NCBI GenBank assembly: GCA_003224085.1
Contig: QHYK01000082.1
Location: 1 to 64,000, forward strand
DNA length: 64,000 nucleotides
DNA from: Acidobacteriota bacterium
GTDB taxonomy: Bacteria; Acidobacteriota; Terriglobia; Acidiferrales; UBA7541
Direction of reading: 5' to 3'
This document shows, one piece after another, positions 34,857-45,226 of this stretch. The notes beneath the pieces are model-generated. The model was not told where the DNA came from. It did not search any database and was given only the letters and a program-made list of their open reading frames with translations. The first letter of the stretch is position 1; each line of letters starts with the position of its first letter. Made by a program: the position numbers and the translations under genes.

Positions 34857-35150
34857 GGTTCGTCCTTACGATCGATTCCATGCGCAAATTCCGCACGGTC
34901 TAAGGGCGAAGTTAGGCGGCAGAAAGGACACCAACAATGGTACGCAGGGGCATGACCGAAGAATTCGCCCGACAAACCCTGTCATCTCAACGCGTTTCCA
35001 GGGGTTACTGGTTCGCGCCGCTCCCCGTAGACCCGTCCCATGGAACAGGCTGCCGGTGAATCCGAAGCGTCGCTTGGTAGGGAGTGAACCCTCTGTTAGA
35101 ATGAGGAGCGAAGCTATCCAGGCTTAATCAACGGAGCAGGAAAAAATCGA
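34857..35150. other. Divergent promoter region (HEAT gene / rpmB)
   Basis: 294 bases with no convincing ORF. It contains the candidate rpmB promoter listed separately. Confidence 0.5.
35074..35102 (+). promoter_or_regulatory. Candidate sigma-70 promoter of rpmB
   Basis: TTGGTA (35074-35079) is 17 bases from TAGAAT (35097-35102). Predicted transcription start is near 35109, leaving a leader of about 40 bases before the rpmB ATG. Confidence 0.55.
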
Positions 35151-35342
35151 ATGGCATTGAAGTGTGAATTCTGCGGCAAAGCGCCGCACTACGGCAACGT
35201 TATTAGCCACGCGAACAACACCCGGCGGCGGCGCTGGAATCCGAACTTGAAACGCATGCGCGCAGTCGTGGCGGGCGTCCAGAAGCATGTCCGGGTGTGT
35301 ACGGCGTGCATCCGCGCCGGCCGCGTAAAAAGAGCCGCCTGA
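35151..35342 (+). CDS. rpmB: Ribosomal protein bL28
   Basis: The product is 63 residues, full length for bL28. CEFCGKAPHYGNVISHANNT at residues 5-24 and the RRRRWNPNL block are the family signature. The four cysteines C5, C8, C50 and C53 make this the zinc-binding (C+) form. bL28 is a component of the 50S subunit needed late in assembly. ggagcagg precedes the ATG by ten bases. It is followed immediately by a PPIase lipoprotein gene. No rpmG (L33) neighbour is present, although the two genes are often paired elsewhere. Confidence 0.97.
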   Translation: MALKCEFCGKAPHYGNVISHANNTRRRRWNPNLKRMRAVVAGVQKHVRVCTACIRAGRVKRAA

Positions 35343-35393
35343 GCCTCCAACTTGAACATGCCTTTTGCGGATCGGCGATTGGTGGGGCACCCC

Positions 35394-36509
35394 ATGGACC
35401 GCTCAAGAGGAACACTACGCGGCGCAGCTGTGCTGCCTTTGGCGGCCTTGGCGTTCTCGGGCATGGCCGGTTGCGTGAAGCAGACGCAGCATGCGCCCGA
35501 CGTTTGGGCCGTCGTTAACGGCAAAGAAATCAAGCGCGACGATGTTGACAAATATTACCGCACCCGCGTGAATCCCGAAGGCCAGGAACCTTCCGAGGAA
35601 GAAGCTCTTTCGCTGAAACTGAATGTTCTCGATGAGTTGATCGTCAATGAAGTTCTGCTCGAACGCGCCAAAAAGCTGGGCCTGGAGGCCAGCGACGGCG
35701 AAGTGGAGGACAAATTCACCGGGCTCAAGAGCCCTTACACCGAAGACGAGTTCCAGAGGCGGTTGAGGGACCAGGGCATGTCGGTGGATGACTTGAAACA
35801 GGATCTGCGCCGACAGCTTTCTATCCAAAAGCTGCTAAACCGCGAAGTTCTGGCCAAGATTTCCATCACCGACCAGGAAGTGGCGGATTTCTATAACGCC
35901 AACAAAGCGCAATTCAATGTGGCCGAGTCCACCTACCATCTGGCGCAAATCAAAGTTACGCCGCGCAAGGACCCGCAAATCCGCAACCGCAAGAACGACG
36001 ACGCGACCAATGAGGCCGAGGCGGTTCGCAAAATAAAGATGCTCATGGACCGCCTCAACAGCGGCGCGGACTTCGCCCAGTTGGCCATGGACTATTCCGA
36101 GGATATGAACACGTCGTCGACCGGCGGAGATCTTGGCTACGTCCCCGAGTCCGGGCTGAACAGCCCGCAGGTAGACCCCGCGCTCAAGAAAGCAGTGCTG
36201 GGGCTCAAGCCCGGGCAGGTGAGCCAGCCGATTGAAGCCCACGACCAGACGGGCGTTAACTTCCATATTCTAAAGCTGATTGCCCGCGAAGCTCCCGGGC
36301 AGCGCAATCTTAGCGAGCCTCAGGTGCAGCAGAATATTCGCGATACGCTGCGGAGCCGCAAAGAGCAGTTGCTGCGTTCCGCGTATCTGGCCATCGCACG
36401 CGATGACGCTCAGGTGACGAATTACTTGGCGCAGCAGGTGATCGAAGCTGCCGGCAAGCTGCCGGATGCGGCCAAGACTTATATGCCGCCCCGCTCCACC
36501 GGTCACTGA
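35394..36509 (+). CDS. PpiC/SurA-type peptidyl-prolyl isomerase lipoprotein
   Basis: The product is 371 residues. A lipoprotein signal ends in the SGMAGC lipobox (lipidation at C27). A SurA_N-like helical region (about 35-175, DVWAVVNGKEIKRDDVDKYY) carries the chaperone part. A parvulin PpiC domain follows at about 180-310 (STYHLAQIKVTP, then GADFAQLAMDYSED and GGDLGYV). The protein should help outer-membrane and secreted proteins fold in the periplasm. The ATG at 35394 has ggtgggg seven bases upstream; an ATG 12 codons earlier (35358) has no good site. It is probably in the rpmB transcript. Confidence 0.88.
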   Translation: MDRSRGTLRGAAVLPLAALAFSGMAGCVKQTQHAPDVWAVVNGKEIKRDDVDKYYRTRVNPEGQEPSEEEALSLKLNVLDELIVNEVLLERAKKLGLEASDGEVEDKFTGLKSPYTEDEFQRRLRDQGMSVDDLKQDLRRQLSIQKLLNREVLAKISITDQEVADFYNANKAQFNVAESTYHLAQIKVTPRKDPQIRNRKNDDATNEAEAVRKIKMLMDRLNSGADFAQLAMDYSEDMNTSSTGGDLGYVPESGLNSPQVDPALKKAVLGLKPGQVSQPIEAHDQTGVNFHILKLIAREAPGQRNLSEPQVQQNIRDTLRSRKEQLLRSAYLAIARDDAQVTNYLAQQVIEAAGKLPDAAKTYMPPRSTGH

Positions 36510-36511
36510 TT

Positions 36512-36541
36512 CCAGGCCCAATTTTTTTGCGGTTTGCCTGG
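36512..36541 (+). terminator. Possible hairpin after the PPIase gene
   Basis: The arms ccaggc/gcctgg flank an 18-base T-rich loop containing ttttttt. It is a weak terminator candidate between convergent genes. Confidence 0.3.
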
Positions 36542-36584
36542 AGGTCCGGTGCCTTTCCAGTGCCTTGCGGCCAGATATTCCGCT

Positions 36585-37085
36585 TTAAGCGACGACGCAC
36601 AGCGCCTCGCCCGCGTTCACCGCTTGGCCTTCGGTGACGAGCACGCGCTCGACTGTTCCGCTCTTCGGCGAACGAATCTCGTTTTGCATTTTCATGGCCT
36701 CCACCACCAGCAAGCCCTGGCCTGCTTCCACCGTGTTGCCCGCCTGGACCAGCACTCGCACGACCTTTCCGGGCATGGGCGCGGCGATTTGCTGCCGGCC
36801 CTCCGCTTCTGCAGTTCCCTGCCCCCGGCCCCGCCAGGAACGTGGATCAACCACTTCGGCCGCAAATTCGAATCCGCACGTTTGCAGTTGAACCTGTCCA
36901 CCGGGAGATGGCGTTAGGTAAACCTGATAAGACCGCCCCAAAAGCAAAACGGAAAAGATGTTCGGAGCGATTTCGGCGAGGTCGGCGGCGCCCGGTTGGC
37001 CGTCAAGCCTTGCCCGCCAGCCGTCGCCGTGGCGTTCGAATTCGACGATATGTGTTTTGCCGGAGACGCGAACCTCGTACTTCAT
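36585..37085 (-). CDS. Biotin carboxyl carrier subunit of acyl-CoA carboxylase
   Basis: The product is 166 residues. The C-terminal biotinyl domain (about 92-166) contains the invariant AMKM motif with biotinylated Lys132, and the first APMPGKV at about 102-108. The N-terminal part (about 1-85) resembles the linker domain of acetyl/propionyl-CoA carboxylase alpha subunits. It carries carboxyl groups between biotin carboxylase and carboxyltransferase. The ATG at 37085 overlaps the stop of the biotin carboxylase gene by four bases (ATGA), so the two are translationally coupled. A longer in-frame version has no support. Confidence 0.9.
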   Translation of the reverse strand: MKYEVRVSGKTHIVEFERHGDGWRARLDGQPGAADLAEIAPNIFSVLLLGRSYQVYLTPSPGGQVQLQTCGFEFAAEVVDPRSWRGRGQGTAEAEGRQQIAAPMPGKVVRVLVQAGNTVEAGQGLLVVEAMKMQNEIRSPKSGTVERVLVTEGQAVNAGEALCVVA

Positions 37086-38617
37086 GGCGTGCGGTCCAGT
37101 TGCTCGCGGCGGCCTTCCGTCGTCCACCGCGAAGGTTCTTCCCTGCCAGAGGAAGCTGCAGAAGGCTGCGGCATATTCTGTCTGGACTGCCAGACGGCTG
37201 CAGCGATCGCCGCAGCCTCCCGCGCCTTATTCGAATTCACCTCGTCTTCAGCATCCGTGCCAGATGATGCGGCAGGAAGCTTCCGCAGCAGCTCATCAAG
37301 CCATCGAGTGTGGATTTCGCCCCGAAGAAACTCCGGCTCCTCTAGAATACGCCGGAAGAGCCCCGCGTTGGTTCGAATCCCCGTGATGGCGTATTCACCG
37401 AGCGCGCGGCGCAGGCGCGCAATGGTCTCTTCCCTGCTGTTGCCCCAGGCGATGAGTTTGCCGAGCAGCGGGTCGTAATCGTTGGGCACTGTCCAGCCTT
37501 CGTAGACGCCTTCATCCATGCGGATTCCCGGGCCGGCAGGAGTGTGCCGCGAAAGAATTTTCCCCGGCGAAGGGAAGAAATTGTTTTCGGGATCTTCGGC
37601 GTAAAGCCGAACCTCCATCGCGTGCCCGCGGGGCGTGATGGCTTCCCACGCAAACGGCAAACGATGCCCCGCGGCGATAGCGATTTGCAGTTTTACCAGA
37701 TCGAGGCCCGTAACTTGTTCCGTGACGGGATGTTCGACTTGCAAGCGCGTGTTCACTTCCAGAAAATAAAAATTAAGGCTCTGGTCCACGAGGAATTCCA
37801 TCGTTCCCGCGTTCACATAGCCTCCCGCGCGCGCTAGCCGCACCGCCGCCTCGCTCATTTTTTTCCGCAGCTCGGGCGTGACAACCGGCGAAGGCGCCTC
37901 CTCAATGACTTTTTGGTGTCTGCGCTGAATGGAACATTCGCGCTCGCCCAGCGAAACTACGCGTCCGTGCGCGTCAGCCAGAATCTGGATTTCAATGTGC
38001 CGCGGGCGCTCCAGATATTTCTCAAGGTAAAGGCGCTCATCGCCGAAGGCATTCATTGCTTCCGATGCCGCATCGCGAAATGCCGATGCGAACTCGGCGT
38101 CGCTGTCGACGAGCCGCATCCCCTTCCCGCCGCCACCCGCAACAGCTTTCAGTAGCACGGGATACCCCATGCTTTGCGCCAGCGCCAGCGCCTGCGATTT
38201 TCCGGTGGGGTCATTGGTGCCGGGAACCGTGGGCACTTCGACGCGCCGGGCAAGCCGGCGTCCTGCCGTTTTTGAACCCAGGGCTTCCATCGCTTCCGCA
38301 GGAGGCCCGATAAAAGTGATGCCCGCTTCGCTGCAGGCTCGCGGCAGGGCGGGATTTTCCGCCAGAAAACCGTATCCCGGATGCAAGGCATCGCAGCCCG
38401 TCCGGTGCGCTGCGTCGATCAACTTGTCGATCCGGAGATAGCTTTCGCGCGAAGGCGCTGGACCGATAGGGTAAGCCTGGTCCGCCAGCCGCACGTGCAA
38501 CGATTTGCGGTCGACCTCGCTGAATACCGCGACGGACTCGATGCCCAGTTCGCGGCAGGCGCGGAGAATGCGCACGGCGATTTCGCCGCGATTGGCAATC
38601 AGGATTTTCTTGAACAT
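37082..38617 (-). CDS. accC: Biotin carboxylase subunit of acyl-CoA carboxylase
   Basis: The product is 511 residues. MFKKILIANRGEIAVRILRACRELG opens the biotin carboxylase N-domain; GGGGKGM is the ATP-grasp glycine loop at about 165; EVNTRLQVEHPVTEQ at about 290 is the family signature. The fold is complete to about 450, and an Ala-rich tail of about 60 residues follows. It uses ATP and bicarbonate to carboxylate biotin on the coupled carrier subunit. It could serve acetyl-, propionyl- or methylcrotonyl-CoA; the carboxyltransferase 3.3 kb away is of the propionyl type. The start is ATG 38617, ten codons inside a longer frame. Confidence 0.92.
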   Translation of the reverse strand: MFKKILIANRGEIAVRILRACRELGIESVAVFSEVDRKSLHVRLADQAYPIGPAPSRESYLRIDKLIDAAHRTGCDALHPGYGFLAENPALPRACSEAGITFIGPPAEAMEALGSKTAGRRLARRVEVPTVPGTNDPTGKSQALALAQSMGYPVLLKAVAGGGGKGMRLVDSDAEFASAFRDAASEAMNAFGDERLYLEKYLERPRHIEIQILADAHGRVVSLGERECSIQRRHQKVIEEAPSPVVTPELRKKMSEAAVRLARAGGYVNAGTMEFLVDQSLNFYFLEVNTRLQVEHPVTEQVTGLDLVKLQIAIAAGHRLPFAWEAITPRGHAMEVRLYAEDPENNFFPSPGKILSRHTPAGPGIRMDEGVYEGWTVPNDYDPLLGKLIAWGNSREETIARLRRALGEYAITGIRTNAGLFRRILEEPEFLRGEIHTRWLDELLRKLPAASSGTDAEDEVNSNKAREAAAIAAAVWQSRQNMPQPSAASSGREEPSRWTTEGRREQLDRTP

Positions 38618-38662
38618 AGAAGGTGGAGCGAGGGAGAAGTTTAGCACGGAGAGAAAAGTGCG

Positions 38663-39619
38663 CTAATTCCAAGTCTCGGCGTGCTCCGTTTTCGTTACCT
38701 CTAGCAGCTTCTGAAGGTCCCTCCATCGGACGAGCACGATGTGGTTTTCCTCGAGCATCTTCTTGAATTCCGGGCCGGTCACAAAATCATAGTCCCGCTG
38801 GCGCCAGTCGGAGCCGTAATCCGGATGGTCCCTGGTCACCGCCTGCAACTCGGAGTCGTCATGGCCCAGATGCACGATCATTTCTGAAAGTCCTGGCTTC
38901 AAATTCTTGATTGCGTTTCCGTAGAATTCATTCCACTGGCCGGAGGGAACCCCCGGGTTGGCCATCACGATCGAGTCAACCACGACGTCATTTTGTGAGA
39001 GCAGCGAGAGGAGCTTGGCTCGTTCGTCCGCGACTCTCACGGCAAGGAACGGAAGATGGTAGTCATGAGCGACTTTTACGTACCCGGCGAAGAGGTCGGG
39101 CCGTGAAAAAAGCACGCCCATATGGCTGTCGAGATGGGTGGGGTGAATTCCCGAGGCGAGGGCGCGCTCGAGCTGCGCGCGAATCTCGCGCTCCGCTTCT
39201 TCCGGTTTGATGTTTTTGGCCGCCTGTGCCGTCTCCGCCCACAGATAACCGGGAGGATCGAGCAGGCTAGGCACTTTGTCCTTCGCTTCGACAGGTCCCC
39301 AGCGATAATTGTTCCATTCGCTGGTCAGCGTGAGATGCAGGCCCAGATCGGCGTGAGGATGCTCTTTGGCATAGCCCGCCGCTTCGTTCAGCCAGGGGCA
39401 CGGCACCATTACGCTTGCGGAGGTCACCGCATTCTTATTCAAGGCGTCAAAACTTGCGGCATCCACAGAATGCGCCACAGCAAGATCATCGGCGTGGACG
39501 ATGAGCAGCTTCGCGTCTGCGGGATAGCCCAGGCGCCCGGCAAGCGTCTTGGTTTGCCCGTATCCACTCGCGCCTAGAGCCAAAAGAAAACTCGCAACCA
39601 CGGCTGCTCGCTTGCGCAT
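38663..39619 (-). CDS. Exported ChbG/YdjC-like carbohydrate deacetylase
   Basis: The product is 318 residues. After a signal peptide (about 1-22, ending SGYGQ) the domain begins with LLIVHADDLAVAHSVD at about 40-55, the metal-binding Asp-Asp of YdjC/ChbG. HADLGLHLTLTSEWN at about 88-102 and THLDSHMG at about 162-169 supply the remaining His. The family deacetylates chito-oligosaccharides and related glycans using a divalent metal. The ATG start has caggag nine bases upstream. It lies between accC and the S9 peptidase gene but seems unrelated to both. Confidence 0.82.
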   Translation of the reverse strand: MRKRAAVVASFLLALGASGYGQTKTLAGRLGYPADAKLLIVHADDLAVAHSVDAASFDALNKNAVTSASVMVPCPWLNEAAGYAKEHPHADLGLHLTLTSEWNNYRWGPVEAKDKVPSLLDPPGYLWAETAQAAKNIKPEEAEREIRAQLERALASGIHPTHLDSHMGVLFSRPDLFAGYVKVAHDYHLPFLAVRVADERAKLLSLLSQNDVVVDSIVMANPGVPSGQWNEFYGNAIKNLKPGLSEMIVHLGHDDSELQAVTRDHPDYGSDWRQRDYDFVTGPEFKKMLEENHIVLVRWRDLQKLLEVTKTEHAETWN

Positions 39620-39754
39620 GGCAAACTCCTGTCGCCTTTCCTGAAGCGTAAAAGGTAGCACGAGGGGTTCGGGAATAGGCTGAAAGATTTTTTCCTCTCA
39701 CACGCGTGATGGTGTATACAGGAACTCTCGTTTTTCCACGGAGGGCTCATACGG

Positions 39755-41689
39755 ATGAAAAGGCTGTGTTTGTTTCTGGCCGTCGCGCTGACGGCGGCTC
39801 TGCCCGCGCTCGAGCAGGACTCCCATATTGCACCGCCGGAAAGCCTGGTGCTTGACGGTGTTCCCAAGATTTCCGCGGCCTTGGCCGAAACGGCAGGTCG
39901 TTACGCTTCGTTTCGCAGCGCCAGCCTGTCGGACTGGCATCCAACGCGGCATGAAATGCTGATTTCGACGCGGTTTGCGGAGACCCCGCAACTTCACCTC
40001 GTTGCCATGGCTGGCGGAGCGCGCCAGCAACTGACTTTTTTTGCGGATTCCGTTTCGAACGGCCGCTTTCACCCCAACGGCGGCGATTACATCGTTTTCA
40101 TGAAAGACGTCGGCGGCGGCGAATGGTATCAGATCTATCGCTACGACATGAAGACCGGCGACGCGACTCTGCTTACCGATGGGGAATCGCGAAACCTGAT
40201 GGGGCCGTGGTCCTCCGATGGCGATCGCATCGCCTACCTGTCCACTCGTCGTACCGGAAAGGACGCGGATTTGTGGGTGATGAATCCGGCAGACTCCAAA
40301 ACGGATCGCTTGCTTACGCAATTGAGCGGCGGCGGATGGCAGCCCGAGGACTGGTCGCCTGACGACAAGAGGATTTTGCTGCTTGAGGAGCTTTCCATCA
40401 ACGAATCCTACTTGTGGCTTGTGGACACGGCGACCGGCCAGAAAACCGAACTGACGCCGCGAAACGCGGCCGAGAAAGTTTCGTACGGCGAAGCGCGCTT
40501 CGGCAAAGACGGCAAGGGAATTTATGTGACTACGGATAGGGATTCCGAGTTTCACCGGCTCGCCTATATCGATCTGGAGACCAAGCAGCCGACATTTTTA
40601 ACCACCTCGATTCATTGGGATGTGGAAACATTCGACCTGGCGCACGATGGGAAATTGCTTGCCTTCGTGACCGACGAAGAAGGCTTGAGCGTCCTGCACG
40701 TACGCGACACCACCAACGGAAAAGAGATGCCTCTGCCGCACGTTCCTTCCGGAGTCATCAGCGGTCTGCGCTGGCACAAGAACGGGCATGAGTTGGGCTT
40801 CTCGCTGAACAATTCACGTGGACCCGGCGACTGCTACTCTCTGGACGTCACAAGCGAAAAGCTCGAGCGCTGGACCACGAGTGAAGCGGCTGTAAAAAGC
40901 GAGTCCCTTCCGGCGGAATTGATTCGTTGGAAGAGCTTCGACGGAAAAATGATTTCGGGATTTTTGTACAAGCCGGCTGCAAAGTTCAGCGGCAAGCGCC
41001 CTGTTCTCGTCGTGATCCACGGCGGTCCCGAAGGGCAATCGCAGCCCACGTTTTTGGGACGCACCAATTATTTCCCGAGCGAGCTGGGAATCGCGCTGAT
41101 TTATCCCAACGTGCGCGGGTCGACCGGATACGGCAAAACGTTTTCCTTGCTCGACAACGGATTCAAGCGGGAAGACACCTACAAGGACATCAACGCGCTG
41201 TTCGACTGGATCGCCGTGCAGCCGGAACTCGACAGCACGCGCATCGCGGTAACCGGCGGGAGTTACGGCGGGCACATGACGCTGGCAGTTTCGACGTTTT
41301 ACAGCGACCGCATCCGCTGCTCGGTAGACATCGTCGGTATGTCGAATCTGGTGACGTTTCTCGAACACACCGAAGCGTACCGGCGCGATTTAAGGCGCGT
41401 CGAATACGGCGACGAACGCGATCCCAAGATGCGCGAATTCCTGGAAAAAATCGCGCCGATGAACAACATCGAGAAAATCAAGAAACCGATGTTCGTGATT
41501 GCCGGGAAAAATGATCCGCGCGTCCCTGTCACCGAGTCACAACAAATCGCTGACGCATTGAAGAAGCAAGGCACGCCGGTTTGGCTGATCATTGCCAATG
41601 ACGAGGGCCACGGCTACCGCAAGAAGGCCAATCAGGATTTTCAGTTCTACGCTACCGTCGAGTTTCTCGAGGAATACCTGGTGAAGTAG
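39755..41689 (+). CDS. Exported S9 family prolyl-oligopeptidase-like serine peptidase
   Basis: The product is 644 residues. A signal peptide (about 1-20) is followed by a WD40/TolB-like beta-propeller (about 60-380, with FHPNGGDYIVFMKD, WSPDDKRILLL). The alpha/beta hydrolase follows, with the nucleophile in GGSYGG (S503), the acid in NDPRVPV (D587) and the His in DEGHGY (H619). S9 enzymes cut short peptides, often after proline or Xaa-Pro. It acts in the periplasm. It is monocistronic and is followed by a hairpin at 41769. Confidence 0.92.
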   Translation: MKRLCLFLAVALTAALPALEQDSHIAPPESLVLDGVPKISAALAETAGRYASFRSASLSDWHPTRHEMLISTRFAETPQLHLVAMAGGARQQLTFFADSVSNGRFHPNGGDYIVFMKDVGGGEWYQIYRYDMKTGDATLLTDGESRNLMGPWSSDGDRIAYLSTRRTGKDADLWVMNPADSKTDRLLTQLSGGGWQPEDWSPDDKRILLLEELSINESYLWLVDTATGQKTELTPRNAAEKVSYGEARFGKDGKGIYVTTDRDSEFHRLAYIDLETKQPTFLTTSIHWDVETFDLAHDGKLLAFVTDEEGLSVLHVRDTTNGKEMPLPHVPSGVISGLRWHKNGHELGFSLNNSRGPGDCYSLDVTSEKLERWTTSEAAVKSESLPAELIRWKSFDGKMISGFLYKPAAKFSGKRPVLVVIHGGPEGQSQPTFLGRTNYFPSELGIALIYPNVRGSTGYGKTFSLLDNGFKREDTYKDINALFDWIAVQPELDSTRIAVTGGSYGGHMTLAVSTFYSDRIRCSVDIVGMSNLVTFLEHTEAYRRDLRRVEYGDERDPKMREFLEKIAPMNNIEKIKKPMFVIAGKNDPRVPVTESQQIADALKKQGTPVWLIIANDEGHGYRKKANQDFQFYATVEFLEEYLVK

Positions 41690-41768
41690 AGGCAGGATTC
41701 AACCCAGAGGAGGGCACAGAGTTCGCGGAGGAAATCACCGGGGAGGAAGACTTCGAATGGTTTCGAGC

Positions 41769-41789
41769 GCCAGCCTGACGGCTGGCTTT
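41769..41789 (+). terminator. Probable terminator of the S9 peptidase gene
   Basis: A seven-base stem gccagcc/ggctggc with the loop tgac is followed by ttta. The gap to the peptidase stop is 80 bases; the convergent carboxyltransferase stop is 83 bases further on. Confidence 0.5.
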
Positions 41790-41871
41790 AGATTTGCCCG
41801 CGCTTTGAGCGATGGTTCGACCTTGTGGTATCGCACCGGGAATTTCCCGCACGTACGCGCGATTCGCTTCT

Positions 41872-43471
<1,600 letters not shown>

Positions 43472-43479
<8 letters not shown>

Positions 43480-43843
43480 CGGAACCTCCGCGTGTTCGCG
43501 CGCTTGGCGACGCACTTGTTCGAGTGCCGGACGCGGCAGCCGCTCTCGGCTCGAATGGTGCCGCAGAGGACTCGTTGAAGCCGGACTTGGAAAGATCGGA
43601 CGGGTCCATCGAGGGAGGCTCCTTGGTCCCAAAGATGCGCACCGCCAGATGAGTGGCAAGCCAGGTAGTGCCCAGAAGAAGCACGATGCCAAGGACCAAC
43701 TCGGCAGCCGTAGCGGCGGCGCGGTGGAGCGGGGAATCCAGCGCAGTGACGTACACGATCGCGCGCACGAGCAGAAACATGGCAGCAAGGGTCATGTCCA
43801 CGATAAGCACGGTAGTGACAACGTAGGCAAAAATCGTTTTCAT
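43472..43843 (-). CDS. Small membrane protein of unknown function
   Basis: The product is 123 residues with two hydrophobic segments, about 4-30 ([21 protein letters not shown]) and about 52-75 ([18 protein letters not shown]), and a polar Ser/Pro-rich C-terminal tail. No family recognised. It precedes the carboxyltransferase gene with an overlap of eight bases, so it is probably co-expressed, but that alone does not link it to the enzyme. ATG 43843 was chosen at the start of the hydrophobic part. Confidence 0.55.
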
Positions 43844-43957
43844 TGAGACCGGGCTGCGACTTGTTGGTTCGGCCAAAGCCAAGGATAACGCAGTTGTCAG
43901 GCATAAGTCTCGCGGTCAAATCGAATCGCGACTCTGCACGCATGAAACCGGTAAGAA

Positions 43958-44602
43958 TCAGCCTTCTTCGTCCTTGAGAATGGCCTCACCCTTGGTGAGC
44001 CAGGAAACGCCGAAGGCTACAACGGCGAGAGACTCGAGCCAGAATATCGGCGCAAGCGAATCAACAGCGTTTCCGACGGAGGCATGGGTGACGATAAAAA
44101 TGAGGAGGATGGAAGCCAAGATGGTCCATCCGCAAGCGCGATAAACGATGTTTCGCTGGAGCTTGCGAGGAGTGGGATTTCCGCCGGTCTTGGTAAAGAG
44201 GAAAAGGGAGAAATAGGCGAGCGTCAGGAAGAGCAACGCGGCGAGCGACCAGTGCACTGTGCCGATGAGTTTTTGCCGCGAGTTAGCGCCCTCCGGTGCC
44301 ATGGGAAACAAGGCCACGCCGACGGCGAAGATACAAGCAAGATAACCGGCGATGGTGTCCCCGCGATTGTAACCTTTAGTGGACAGCAGGAAGACTCCGA
44401 TGGCCCACAAGCTTCCAACAAAGACATTGCGCATGTCGGTGTAGTAGTAAGCGCTGATCGAGCTTTGCATCCCGGGCCCCTGCAGGAGGAGCTTTCCTAA
44501 AGCGAGGAGGAAAGGAAGGGCAAGTCCGATGATCCCAACCGCCGTCCGCAACTCGAGATAGGAGAGTACCAGGGTACTCCCAGGGTCAGGTTTTGAGTTC
44601 AC
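43958..44602 (-). CDS. Polytopic membrane protein, DUF998-like
   Basis: The product is 214 residues with six hydrophobic segments. The arrangement 'ELRTAVGIIGLALPFLLAL', then 'SISAYYYTDMRNVFVGSL', 'GDTIAGYLACIFAVGVALFP' and a C-terminal helix pair resembles the DUF998 family. Function unknown. GTG at 44602 is chosen because ggagg is six bases upstream; a longer open frame reaches 45019 but its N-terminal half is not membrane-like and includes a tandem duplication. No operon partner. Confidence 0.65.
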   Translation of the reverse strand: MNSKPDPGSTLVLSYLELRTAVGIIGLALPFLLALGKLLLQGPGMQSSISAYYYTDMRNVFVGSLWAIGVFLLSTKGYNRGDTIAGYLACIFAVGVALFPMAPEGANSRQKLIGTVHWSLAALLFLTLAYFSLFLFTKTGGNPTPRKLQRNIVYRACGWTILASILLIFIVTHASVGNAVDSLAPIFWLESLAVVAFGVSWLTKGEAILKDEEG

Positions 44603-44700
44603 AGCCAGCCTCCCATGGTTTGGCGGGCGGAAAGCCAACGTTGCCGGGAGAATATCACTCTTTTTGCAAGACCATGAAACAAGAACCTGAGGCGCCTGAG

Positions 44701-44732
44701 CATGGAGCCACCCAAGCATGGAGCCACCCAAG
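44701..44732. repeat. Perfect 16-base tandem duplication
   Basis: The unit catggagccacccaag is present twice in a row (44701-44716 and 44717-44732). It lies inside a decayed stretch and is too short to be a VNTR of interest by itself. Confidence 0.9.
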
Positions 44733-44778
44733 CAAAGACCAGCTGGTGCCACAAAGCAAGGCTTGGTGGCGCCGCCTG

Positions 44779-44936
44779 CGACGGCTGCTTCGGAGACGTT
44801 GAGGTACTCGTAGGACTTGCCGTTGGCTTTGAATTTCATCTTGTCTTTCTCGAGCGTGAACTCAACGGGCGTGTTGACGGGAATCAAGGCTTTGTCCGCT
44901 GGGTTTCCACTGGCCAATGTGATTAGTCCACACCGG
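44779..44936 (-). pseudogene. Fragment of an unknown protein gene
   Basis: On the minus strand about 50 codons read like a real protein (NPADKALIPVNTPVEFTLEK, then KMKFKANGKSYEYLNVSEA). The flanks on both sides lose the pattern, and no start with a ribosome site is visible. It runs in frame into the DUF998-like gene through the tandem repeat. I cannot name the family. Confidence 0.3.
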
Positions 44937-45226
44937 AGGTGCGGACGATATACTCCTGGCAAAGCACGTCGGTCGTGATTTGTTTGTTCTTTTTGCCTTT
45001 TTCTAACGTCGCACCGCAAGCTACGGAGGTTTCAGAAATGATCGTGCTCATTTGCGGCCTGTTGCCCGGGTGCGCGAGAATCGCGCCGGAAATGCAAAAT
45101 CTGCGCCCTGCGAAAATCCTTCCTAAGTACCCGCATCGAGTTGTTTGACGTCTTATGTGTGTGCGCGTTCCCCGCCGCGCACGACCCGGGGACAGCAGTT
45201 TCCTTGCTTTCCATCAGGAGGTCCCT

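Larger units (their letters stand above)
44603..45226. other. Intergenic/decayed region with tandem repeat
   Basis: About 620 bases between the DUF998-like gene and the next gene, mostly without coding signal. It contains a 16-base perfect tandem duplication and a likely gene fragment, both listed separately. Confidence 0.5.

Noticed and set aside
37371-37380. gttcgaatcc, a tRNA T-loop-like decamer
   Set aside because: It is inside accC on the opposite strand; no acceptor stem, D-arm or anticodon arm can be drawn around it.
43480-43788. N-terminal extension of the carboxyltransferase in the same frame
   Set aside because: Its first 100 residues are low-complexity Arg/Ser/Pro and overlap the membrane gene in another frame; the domain begins after 43479.
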